From assembly GCA_016293435.1 (NCBI GenBank), contig JAEDEG010000153.1:1-5184 (forward strand): a DNA stretch of 5,184 nt. The letters run 5' to 3'. Positions 1 to 5,019 of the stretch are shown here, in pieces (positions within the stretch are counted from its first letter, which is position 1; each line of letters begins with the position of its first letter). The stretch comes from Clostridia bacterium (lineage in GTDB: Bacteria; Bacillota; Clostridia; UMGS1810). Below the pieces are notes generated by a model, which saw only the letters and a list, made by a program, of their open reading frames with translations, was not told the DNA's origin and did not search any database. The translations under genes and the position numbers were made by a program.

Positions 1-50
1 AGACCGGATAAATCAACAAAATCCGAAATCCAATTCATAGATAAAAACAT
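1..50 (-). CDS. pheT: Phenylalanyl-tRNA synthetase beta subunit, N-terminal fragment (cut by window edge)
   Basis: Only the first 16 codons and two bases are inside the window. They read MFLSMNWISDFVDLSG, which matches the usual PheT start (compare MFVSYKWLEDYVDL as I recall it for Bacillus subtilis). The ATG at 50-48 lies 17 nt after the pheS stop and has a strong SD site (GAAAGGAG, 66-59 on the minus strand) about 9 nt upstream. PheT is the large subunit of the alpha2-beta2 enzyme that charges tRNA-Phe; it carries the tRNA-binding and editing domains, which are outside this window. The order pheS-pheT with a short gap is the standard operon, so pheT should share the T-box-controlled transcript. 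The in-frame ATG at codon 5 is a less likely start because the SD spacing fits the first ATG. Confidence 0.9.
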   Translation of the reverse strand, partial: MFLSMNWISDFVDLSG

Positions 51-67
51 ATTTTTGCTCTCCTTTC

Positions 68-1120
68 TTATTTGTCGTCTGCAAACTGCGAAAGTACCTT
101 AAGACTTCCGCCGTTTAGGTCACGAATATCCTTGATACCGTATTTCATCATTGCAAGACGGGTAAGACCAAGACCAAAAGCAAAGCCGGTGTATTCTTCG
201 GGGTCGATACCGCCTGCCTTTAGTACCTCGGGATGAATCATACCGCAGGGACAAAGCTCCAGCCAGCCGCTGTGCTTGCACGAAGGACATCCCTCACCGC
301 CGCAGATCAGACAGCTTATGTCGAGCTCAAAGCCGGGCTCCACAAAGGGGAAAAAGCCGGGACGCAGACGCACCTTGATATCCTTTTGAAAAACCTCTGA
401 AAGCATGGTTTTCATAAAGAAAATCAGGTTTGAAATAGAAATGTTTTTGTCTACCATAACACCCTCCATCTGAAAGAAGGTGTTTTCGTGGCAGGCGTCG
501 GTAGCTTCGTTTCGGAAGCATCTGCCGGGGAAAATGGCTCTTATTGCCTTGCCTTCATTAACCAAAGCAGACTTATACTTTTTGTAAATGGCATTTTGGG
601 CGGCAGAGGTCTGAGATTTGAGAAGCTGACCGTTTTGCAGGTAATATGTATCCTGCATATCCCTTGCGGGGTGATCTTTGGGAATGTTGAGCGATTCAAA
701 GCACTCATAGTCGGTTACAATCTCGCTGTAGTCCTCAACGGTAAAGCCCATTGACCTAAATATTTCTTCACACTGTCTCTGAACCAGTGTGATAGGATGA
801 TACGAGCCTGTGCCAAGGTCTGCCGGAATGGAAATGTCAAATTCGGGCATGCGACTGTTTTCCAGCTCAATTTCCTTTTGCTTGAGTTCTTCTCTTTTTT
901 GCGAAATTTTGTCGTTTACCTCGTTTTTTAGAGCGTTAACCTCCTGACCGAAGGTCTTTTTTTCTTCATTGGAAAGAGACTTCATCTCCTTTAGAAGCTC
1001 TGTAACACAGCCTTTTTTACCGATGTATTCTACTCTGATTTTTTCAAGCTCTTCGATTGCCGAAACAGCCGAAAGAGCCTCTAAAAAGGCCTGTTTTACT
1101 TCCGTTGTTTTTTGTGCCAT
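68..1120 (-). CDS. pheS: Phenylalanyl-tRNA synthetase alpha subunit
   Basis: PheS is the catalytic subunit that activates phenylalanine with ATP and transfers it to tRNA-Phe in the cytoplasm. The 350-residue length is normal for the family. Residues 1-90 form the charged N-terminal coiled-coil that contacts tRNA. The class II catalytic core follows: motif 1 near 108-126 (HPITLVQRQCEEIFRSMGF), motif 2 near 199-220 (GRCFRNEATDACHENTFFQ then MEG), the substrate-pocket FPF at 257-259, and motif 3 near 312-334 (GFAFGLGLTRLAMMKYGIKD). A cysteine cluster CX2CX4CX2C at 270-281 (CLICGGEGCPSC) resembles the insert I recall in Firmicutes PheS. The loop that is usually THTSPVQ reads SQTSAAQ here (169-175), so a His known to line the Phe pocket in Thermus is Gln. 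Start: ATG at 1120-1118 with SD GAAAGGA about 8 nt upstream. The gene is preceded by a T-box leader and followed by pheT. Confidence 0.98.
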   Translation of the reverse strand: MAQKTTEVKQAFLEALSAVSAIEELEKIRVEYIGKKGCVTELLKEMKSLSNEEKKTFGQEVNALKNEVNDKISQKREELKQKEIELENSRMPEFDISIPADLGTGSYHPITLVQRQCEEIFRSMGFTVEDYSEIVTDYECFESLNIPKDHPARDMQDTYYLQNGQLLKSQTSAAQNAIYKKYKSALVNEGKAIRAIFPGRCFRNEATDACHENTFFQMEGVMVDKNISISNLIFFMKTMLSEVFQKDIKVRLRPGFFPFVEPGFELDISCLICGGEGCPSCKHSGWLELCPCGMIHPEVLKAGGIDPEEYTGFAFGLGLTRLAMMKYGIKDIRDLNGGSLKVLSQFADDK

Positions 1121-1243
1121 AGCAAAAATCCTTTCTATAAAAAATAAAATTTACAAAAAATCAGGCGGAGCCTTTACCATCAACGCGGCCAAAATCCGGC
1201 ATACATTGATTTTTGCATACAAAAGAAGTGCAATTTTTCATAC

Positions 1244-1282
1244 AAAAAAATAACAGCCCTGCCCCACTTGGGACGAGCTGCT
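1244..1282 (-). terminator. T-box intrinsic terminator (attenuator) of pheST
   Basis: On the minus strand AGCAGCTCGTCCC pairs across an AAGT loop with GGGGC-A-GGGCTGTT. This gives about 13 base pairs with one bulged A and some G-U pairs, followed by a seven-T run at 1250-1244. The 5' arm contains the CGTCCC that otherwise pairs with the T-box sequence, so terminator and antiterminator exclude each other. It stops transcription before pheS when tRNA-Phe is charged. Confidence 0.9.
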
Positions 1283-1505
1283 GCCCGCGGTACCACCCGG
1301 ATTCAAAACAAGATATGTTTTGCACTCTTTGCGGTCTTTTGGCGTGAGACCCCTACACCCTGCTTATACCAAAACCCAACCTTGGCTTTCGCAGAATACT
1401 CCAATGCTGAAATTCACACTGCAAAAAGCATGAGGTACTTACAGCCGACGATACCTGTTCTCTGTAATGCTTCATATACAGGCTACTTACACATTTTCTT
1501 CGTAT
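1244..1505 (-). promoter_or_regulatory. T-box riboswitch leader of pheST, specifier UUC (Phe)
   Basis: Read on the minus strand, this leader has every expected T-box part. The T-box sequence GGGTGGTACCGCG lies at 1298-1286; its UGGU bulge can pair with the ACCA end of uncharged tRNA. Stem I can be built by eye: base helix AATGT (1495-1491) with GCATT (1407-1403); specifier loop with AGTA on one side and GAATTTCA on the other; then CTGTA (1481-1477) with TGCAG and AAGCAT (1472-1467) with ATGCTT (1431-1426). The AGAGA internal-loop motif is at 1463-1459, and AGGTA (1456-1452) pairs with TACCT (1437-1433). The specifier triplet TTC (1411-1409) is followed by A and reads as Phe. A Stem III hairpin is GGTCT/AGACC. 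In the antiterminator GGG and GCG pair with CGTCCC (1275-1270), bases that the terminator also needs. Uncharged tRNA-Phe should stabilise the antiterminator and switch pheST on. Confidence 0.97.
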
Positions 1506-1511
1506 GCTGAT

Positions 1512-1540
1512 ATTATAGCAGTAACAAAAGCATTTGTCAA
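1512..1540 (-). promoter_or_regulatory. Sigma-A promoter of the pheST operon
   Basis: On the minus strand a perfect -35 box TTGACA (1540-1535) and a perfect -10 box TATAAT (1517-1512) are separated by exactly 17 nt. Transcription should start near 1505, just before the 5' strand of T-box Stem I. Full consensus suggests a strong constitutive promoter, with regulation left to the T-box. Confidence 0.9.
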
Positions 1541-1554
1541 GAGTTTTGTTGATT

Positions 1555-1632
1555 GCGGCTTTGAGTATATCGGCAAAAGAATAAAGCCCGGTTTGTCAGA
1601 CAAAAGCTTGCCACCGAGCCGCTGTTGCCGAT
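1555..1632. repeat. Nested and interleaved inverted repeats in the pheS-carD intergenic region
   Basis: ATCGGCAA (1569-1576) and TTGCCGAT (1625-1632) are perfect 8-bp inverted repeats. Inside them GCCCGGT (1586-1592) faces ACCGAGC (1613-1619): read on the minus strand all seven positions pair, one as G-U, while on the plus strand there is one C-A mismatch. A near-continuous palindrome TTTGTC-A-GACAAA (1592-1604) sits at the centre. A further perfect pair, GCGGCT (1555-1560) with AGCCGC (1617-1622), is interleaved with the outer arms, which is a pseudoknot topology if both form. No clean T-run follows on either strand, so this is not a typical terminator. It lies upstream of both divergent promoters. 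Possible roles are a small structured RNA, an operator or a short repeat; the sequence does not decide. Apart from this element and the promoters, 1541-1783 shows nothing recognisable. Confidence 0.5.
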
Positions 1633-1710
1633 TAGGATTTTGATTTTAATTGTAATTTTTGTGAGCAAATTTTACAATGCAAAGAAGATATAATTTTGTT
1701 AAAAAGTCAA

Positions 1711-1739
1711 TTGAAAAATTTTGACAAAAATGATAAAAT
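1711..1739 (+). promoter_or_regulatory. Candidate sigma-A promoter of the carD-like gene
   Basis: TTGAAA (1711-1716) and TAAAAT (1734-1739), each one mismatch from consensus, are separated by 17 nt. Transcription would start near 1746, giving a leader of about 38 nt with an SD site GAGAGGG (1769-1775) roughly 8 nt before the ATG. The surrounding DNA is very AT-rich, so chance matches are common, but the spacing and position fit. A perfect TTGACA at 1721-1726 lacks a -10 box at a usable distance. Confidence 0.5.
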
Positions 1740-1783
1740 ATACTTGAAACATCAAGAGTATAACAAAAGAGAGGGATAATTAT

Positions 1784-2281
1784 ATGTACAAAATAGGAGA
1801 TACTGTATTGTACGGGTCGGAAGGTGTTTGCAAAATAACCCAAATCACCGAAAAATGCTTTGGCGATTCCGCAATTGAATATTATATTTTAACTCCGGTT
1901 TTCAACGAGCGTTCAACATTTTTTGTGCCAACCAAAAACGAAACCCTGGTATCAAGAATGAAGCCGATTCTTACAAACGGTGAAATAATGGAGCTTATAA
2001 GCAGCACAGACGAAACCGATGAATGGGTTGAAAATGATATAGAACGAAAAGAATTATTCAAATCAATTATATCGAGCGGCGAAATAAAATCTGTAATTTC
2101 AATTTTAAAATCTATAATCCACCATAAAGAAATGCTTGACTCTGTGGGCAAAAAGCTTCACAAGGCTGACGAAACGGTGCTCAAAGAATCTCAAAAAATT
2201 TTGTATGAGGAGCTGGCAATGGAAATGGAGCTTTCCAAAGACGAGGTTATAGATATAATCTGCAGCAAAATAAAAAAATAA
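1784..2281 (+). CDS. CarD/CdnL-family RNA polymerase-binding transcriptional regulator
   Basis: The N-terminus MYKIGDTVLYGSEGVCKITQI and the following EYYIL (32-36) and FFVP (46-49) segments match the CarD/CdnL/TRCF-type RNA polymerase interaction domain, a small Tudor-like beta barrel at about residues 1-60. The rest (about 64-165) is helical and charged, as in the CarD C-terminal domain. W81 lies about where mycobacterial CarD has its conserved Trp that wedges into the upstream edge of the promoter bubble. The 165-residue length is close to that of mycobacterial CarD. Members bind the RNA polymerase beta subunit and alter open-complex stability; the target promoters of clostridial members are mostly unknown. 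The ATG has a good SD site. The gene precedes spoIIR by 76 nt with no visible terminator, so the two may be co-transcribed, though a sporulation role is inference only. Clostridia often carry several paralogues, so no symbol is given. Confidence 0.9.
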   Translation: MYKIGDTVLYGSEGVCKITQITEKCFGDSAIEYYILTPVFNERSTFFVPTKNETLVSRMKPILTNGEIMELISSTDETDEWVENDIERKELFKSIISSGEIKSVISILKSIIHHKEMLDSVGKKLHKADETVLKESQKILYEELAMEMELSKDEVIDIICSKIKK

Positions 2282-2293
2282 ATTTCAAAAGTT

Positions 2294-2322
2294 GTATATT
2301 TTTTAATTTAAAGTCAATACTT
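2294..2322 (+). promoter_or_regulatory. Candidate sigma-F (forespore) promoter of spoIIR
   Basis: GTATA (2294-2298) fits the sigma-F -35 consensus GYWTA exactly. After 14 nt, GTCAATACTT (2313-2322) fits 8 of 10 positions of the -10 consensus GGNRANAHTR. Transcription would begin near 2329, close to the spoIIR SD site. In Bacillus subtilis spoIIR is a sigma-F target, which makes the match plausible, but the region is AT-rich and the spacer is about one base shorter than usual. The consensus sequences are from memory. Confidence 0.4.
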
Positions 2323-2357
2323 ATAGCACAATGATATTTTAAAGGAGAGACTGCTCA

Positions 2358-3014
2358 ATGAAGAAAATCATAGGTGCATTATGTATTGGCTTTTTGTGTA
2401 CACTGATTTTAAGCTCAGGCTTTGATGCAACCGAGGCAGCTCTTGCACAAAGCGTAATAAGGCTCCATGTTATAGCAAACAGCGACTCTGCCGAAGACCA
2501 GGCGCTAAAGCTTAAGGTGAGAGACAGAATAATAAGCGAAGCAAAGGGAATATTTGACGAAACCGACAGCGTGAGCTGTGCCAGAGAGCAGATAGAGGAC
2601 TCTATAGAAGAGCTTCGCAAAACAGCAATGGACGAGGTCAGACAAAACGGATATGATTATGATGTGAGGGTAAGTCTTGGTATGAGCAATTTTCCCACCA
2701 AGGAATACGGCAATATCATTTTGCCTGCCGGCTCATATGAAGCATTGAAAATAGAAATTGGCGAGGCAGAGGGAAAAAACTGGTGGTGTGTGCTGTTTCC
2801 GCCGTTGTGCTTTGTGGATGAAACCTGTGTCACTCCCACAAGCGAAGCCATGGACAAAATCGGCGAAGCCCTCGGAGATGAAGGCAGAGAATTTGTGAGC
2901 AAGGACAAAAGCTCCGATGTCGAATTTAAGTTTAAGGCATACGAGGTGTGGCAAAGCGGCAAGCAGATGGTTACTATGTGGCTAAAGGGTGACAGTCAAC
3001 ACAGCAAATCATGA
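2358..3014 (+). CDS. spoIIR: Stage II sporulation protein R (SpoIIR)
   Basis: SpoIIR is the secreted signalling protein made in the forespore that triggers the SpoIIGA protease to process pro-sigma-E in the mother cell. The 218-residue length is normal for the family. Residues 1-27 form a secretion signal or membrane anchor: Lys-Lys, then a hydrophobic stretch to about residue 20. The mature part opens with the family signature VIRLHVIANSDS (33-44) and DQALKLKVRD (47-56), has a helical stretch with a charged linker, then YGNIILPAGSYEALKIEIGE (117-136) and the hallmark NWWCVLFPPLCF (141-152). The ATG is preceded by AAAGGAGA (2341-2348) at good spacing. Expression is probably from a sigma-F promoter in the 76-nt gap and perhaps read-through from the carD-like gene. 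Its TGA overlaps the stop codon of the convergent araC-type gene, and transcription probably ends at the terminator inside that gene (3063-3089). Confidence 0.96.
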   Translation: MKKIIGALCIGFLCTLILSSGFDATEAALAQSVIRLHVIANSDSAEDQALKLKVRDRIISEAKGIFDETDSVSCAREQIEDSIEELRKTAMDEVRQNGYDYDVRVSLGMSNFPTKEYGNIILPAGSYEALKIEIGEAEGKNWWCVLFPPLCFVDETCVTPTSEAMDKIGEALGDEGREFVSKDKSSDVEFKFKAYEVWQSGKQMVTMWLKGDSQHSKS

Positions 3015-3902
3015 GAAAAATTCTTTGTTTTTGTCAAGTGCTTTAATAGAATTGGAATACTGCGACGGGCTCATGCCCGTCGTTTTTTTGAACCGTCTCG
3101 AAAAATAGTGTATGTCAGAATAACCAAGCATTTCGGCAATTTGGGTGATATTATAGTTGTCTTCTCTGATATATTTTTTGGCAAGGTCAATTTTCAGCTT
3201 TGTAAAATATTCCATAGCCCCCATATTAAGCGACGAGGTAAAAAGGGCACAAAGAGAAGACCTGCTCATACCCGAATAGCTGCACAGCTCGTGCAGGGTC
3301 AGCATACGAGAAAGATTGGAATTCATGTATGAAAGAATGTATTCAAGATTTGAACTGATTCGGTTACTCTTTGACATTGAATACTGACCTATGTCGTTAT
3401 CTCTCAAAAAGAGAATCAAAAGCTCCGACAAATACATCTTTACAAGCTGCTCCGCACCCGCAGCAGCATCAAAGCGCCGTGTGAGAGTGGTGGTGCTGTT
3501 GTTTCCCACCGGAGTTGAAAACGCCTGAGAAAATTCTGTTATGATTTTGGAAATCAGGGCTTTTTGCGTCTGACCCACATTTAGCAGCTTATCCTCAAAA
3601 AAGCTCATGGCAGGAGAGGAGGAGCTAAACGACACTATAACGATATTTGGTGCAATTTCGCCGTTGGAGCGAAGCTTGTGCCACTGATTCGGCTTGTGAA
3701 AAAAAATCTGACCGCCGCCAAGCTCAAACTCATGGTCATCGGCAGTAATGATAATTTCGCCCTTGTCCATATATACAAGCTCCCAAAAATCGTGACTTTC
3801 GCCGTGATATATGTAATTTTTGGAATATTCAAAATAATGAACTGTGTAAAGCTCATTAATTTTTATAATATCCTTAAGATGTGTGCCGTAATATTTTCTC
3901 AT
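3009..3902 (-). CDS. AraC-family transcriptional regulator with N-terminal cupin-like domain
   Basis: The protein (297 residues from the chosen ATG) has a sensor domain and a DNA-binding domain. Counted from the upstream GTG, residues 25-95 contain HDFWELVYMDKGEI and GQIFFHKPNQWHKL, typical of the AraC-type cupin fold. A helical linker (about 150-170, EQLVKMYLSELLILFLR) precedes the DNA-binding domain at about 185-290, which has two helix-turn-helix units: LTLHELCSYSGMSRSSL (204-220) and ITQIAEMLGYSDIHYFSRRF (255-274), then KKTTGMSPSQY (275-285). The ligand is unknown; this architecture often senses sugars. I chose ATG 3902-3900 over the GTG at 3911 because GGTGAT (3912-3907) is then a usable SD site and the likely promoter leaves almost no leader for the GTG. 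It is divergent from the ROK kinase, a plausible target. Its stop shares TCATGA with the spoIIR stop, and its conserved 3' codons contain a terminator on the other strand. Confidence 0.92.
   Translation of the reverse strand: MRKYYGTHLKDIIKINELYTVHYFEYSKNYIYHGESHDFWELVYMDKGEIIITADDHEFELGGGQIFFHKPNQWHKLRSNGEIAPNIVIVSFSSSSPAMSFFEDKLLNVGQTQKALISKIITEFSQAFSTPVGNNSTTTLTRRFDAAAGAEQLVKMYLSELLILFLRDNDIGQYSMSKSNRISSNLEYILSYMNSNLSRMLTLHELCSYSGMSRSSLCALFTSSLNMGAMEYFTKLKIDLAKKYIREDNYNITQIAEMLGYSDIHYFSRRFKKTTGMSPSQYSNSIKALDKNKEFFS
3063..3089 (+). terminator. Intrinsic terminator for spoIIR, embedded antisense in the araC-type gene
   Basis: CGACGGGC (3063-3070) and GCCCGTCG (3075-3082) form a perfect 8-bp stem with a TCAT loop, followed directly by seven T residues (3083-3089). 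This is a textbook rightward terminator, 49 nt past the spoIIR stop. It lies entirely inside the convergent araC-type coding region, opposite the codons for TTGMSPSQ. On the minus strand the hairpin is not followed by a T-run, so it should not stop araC transcription. Confidence 0.88.
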
Positions 3903-3906
3903 TTTT

Positions 3907-3912
3907 ATCACC
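3907..3912 (-). promoter_or_regulatory. SD site that decides the AraC-type gene start
   Basis: GGTGAT on the minus strand lies 4 nt before the ATG at 3902-3900. It overlaps the in-frame GTG at 3911-3909, which has no SD of its own (ATAATAAC precedes it). This favours the ATG. If the promoter at 3919-3947 is used, the leader before the ATG is only about 10 nt. Confidence 0.5.
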
Positions 3913-3918
3913 GTTATT

Positions 3919-3947
3919 ATTATATCATTGTTTATAAAACATTACAA
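3919..3947 (-). promoter_or_regulatory. Candidate sigma-A promoter of the AraC-type gene
   Basis: On the minus strand TTGTAA (3947-3942) and a perfect TATAAT (3924-3919) are separated by exactly 17 nt. Transcription would start near 3912, almost at the start codon, so the mRNA would be leaderless or nearly so. A 7-bp dyad TTTTTTG/CAAAAAA (3952-3958 with 3969-3975) lies just upstream and could be an operator, though it may be a chance A/T pattern. Confidence 0.55.
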
Positions 3948-4055
3948 TAGCTTTTTTGTACGATTATCCAAAAAAATAAGATTTTTGTGTAAATAAATTT
4001 TTGCCGCTTTATATTAGAATGGTATCAAGCTACACGGAAAGGAAAGTTGACAACT

Positions 4056-5000
4056 ATGAAAACTTTGGTTTGCAAAAGAAAAGATGAAAACAATACAGAC
4101 GAAATGACAAAATGCTGCAAAATCGGGGTAGATCTCGGTGGTACGGAAATGAAAATCGGCGTTGTTGACAAAAATTACAACATTGTTGATAAAATTACAG
4201 CACCAACCCCTACCGGTGCCGATGCCGACACCGTATGTGACGCAATTGCCGCCAACTGCAAAATTCTTGCAGACAAATTTAATATAGAATCAATCGGAAT
4301 CGGAACTCCGGGTGTGCTCAAAAATAACAAGGTTTCTGCCGTAAATCTTAATTTTGACTCATTCCCCTTGGCAGATGCCATTGCCAAGCGTACGGGGCTG
4401 TGCGTAAAGGTTGCCAACGATGCCAATTGTGCCGCTCTTGCAGAAAGCAAGGTCGGTGCAGCTAAGGGCAGCAAAAACTGTATAATGCTCACCCTCGGCA
4501 CAGGTATAGGCGGCGGAATTGTCATAGACGGCAAGCTATATGAAGGGAGAGGAAGTGCCGGCGAAATCGGTCATATCTGTATTGAGGCAAACGGTGTAAA
4601 ATGCAACTGTGGGTTGACAGGCTGCTTTGAAAACTATGCGTCTGCAACTGCACTTATAAAATATGCAAACCAAGAAGCCGATGCAAATCCCGAAAGTCTC
4701 CTTGCCCAAAAAAGAGCCGAAAACAACGGAAAGCTCAACGGTATTTTAATATTTGGCGCTCTGAAAGAAAACTGCCCCGCTGCCAAAAAGGTGCTCGATA
4801 AATTTACCGATTATCTGGCTGCCGGCATCAACGGTCTGATTTATGTGTTTGACCCCGACACGGTTGTGATTTCGGGCGGAATATCAAATGCGGGAGATCT
4901 GCTTCTTAATCCTCTCAAAGAAAAAATACGCTTTGATATACCCGTTGTAATTGCAAAAATGAAAAACGATGCAGGAATACTTGGGGCAGCAATGCTGTGA
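4056..5000 (+). CDS. ROK-family sugar kinase, probable glucokinase
   Basis: The protein (314 residues from this ATG) has the ROK fold, a two-lobed ATP-dependent sugar kinase. Counted from this start: IGVDLGGTEMKIGVVD (23-38) binds phosphate; GIGTPG (81-86) follows; NDAN (121-124) contains the catalytic base Asp122; LTLGTGIGGG (145-154) is the second phosphate loop; AGEIGH (168-173) holds the sugar-contacting Glu170 and His173. The ROK zinc site is His173 with CNCGLTGC (183-190), whose Cys183, Cys185 and Cys190 are present. ENYASATAL follows, as in many Firmicutes glucokinases. Glucose is the likely substrate, but ManNAc or fructose kinases share these motifs. GGAAAGGAAAG (4036-4046) is the SD region. 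The in-frame TTG at 4047 is too close to it, and ATG 4104 would give the family's usual short N-terminus but has no clear SD. The gene is divergent from an AraC-type regulator. Confidence 0.92.
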   Translation: MKTLVCKRKDENNTDEMTKCCKIGVDLGGTEMKIGVVDKNYNIVDKITAPTPTGADADTVCDAIAANCKILADKFNIESIGIGTPGVLKNNKVSAVNLNFDSFPLADAIAKRTGLCVKVANDANCAALAESKVGAAKGSKNCIMLTLGTGIGGGIVIDGKLYEGRGSAGEIGHICIEANGVKCNCGLTGCFENYASATALIKYANQEADANPESLLAQKRAENNGKLNGILIFGALKENCPAAKKVLDKFTDYLAAGINGLIYVFDPDTVVISGGISNAGDLLLNPLKEKIRFDIPVVIAKMKNDAGILGAAML

Positions 5001-5019
5001 TGACAGTTTTTGGAAAACT

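Noticed and set aside
270..352. PheS cysteine cluster as a fused zinc-finger domain
   Set aside because: A CX2CX4CX2C insert with CGG-G-GC-CK spacing is, as I recall, normal in Firmicutes PheS, so it is not a fusion.
488..754. Rightward open frame of 88 codons
   Set aside because: It is antisense to the catalytic core of pheS and has no SD or family motif.
1268..1510. Rightward open frame of 80 codons
   Set aside because: It lies wholly on the strand opposite the T-box leader, has no SD site, and its sequence is explained by the RNA structure.
1721..1745. Perfect TTGACA (1721-1726) as -35 box for the carD-like gene
   Set aside because: The nearest -10-like box, TATACT, is only 12 nt away, too close for sigma-A. 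The TTGAAA/TAAAAT pair with 17-nt spacing is better.
2657..2962. Leftward open frames of 101 and 73 codons
   Set aside because: Both are antisense to the conserved half of spoIIR, without SD sites or recognisable motifs.
3957..3970. Possible CcpA (cre) site TGTACGATTATCCA upstream of the sugar kinase
   Set aside because: It keeps the outer TG and CA but lacks the central CG and other required positions of the cre consensus.
3985..4015. TTGTGT and TATATT as promoter for the ROK kinase
   Set aside because: The spacer is 19 nt and the -35 is poor; in such AT-rich DNA this is not enough to call it.
4175..4534. Leftward open frame of 119 codons
   Set aside because: It is the antisense of the ROK kinase core, where both phosphate loops and the catalytic Asp are encoded; its peptide is low-complexity and matches no family I know.
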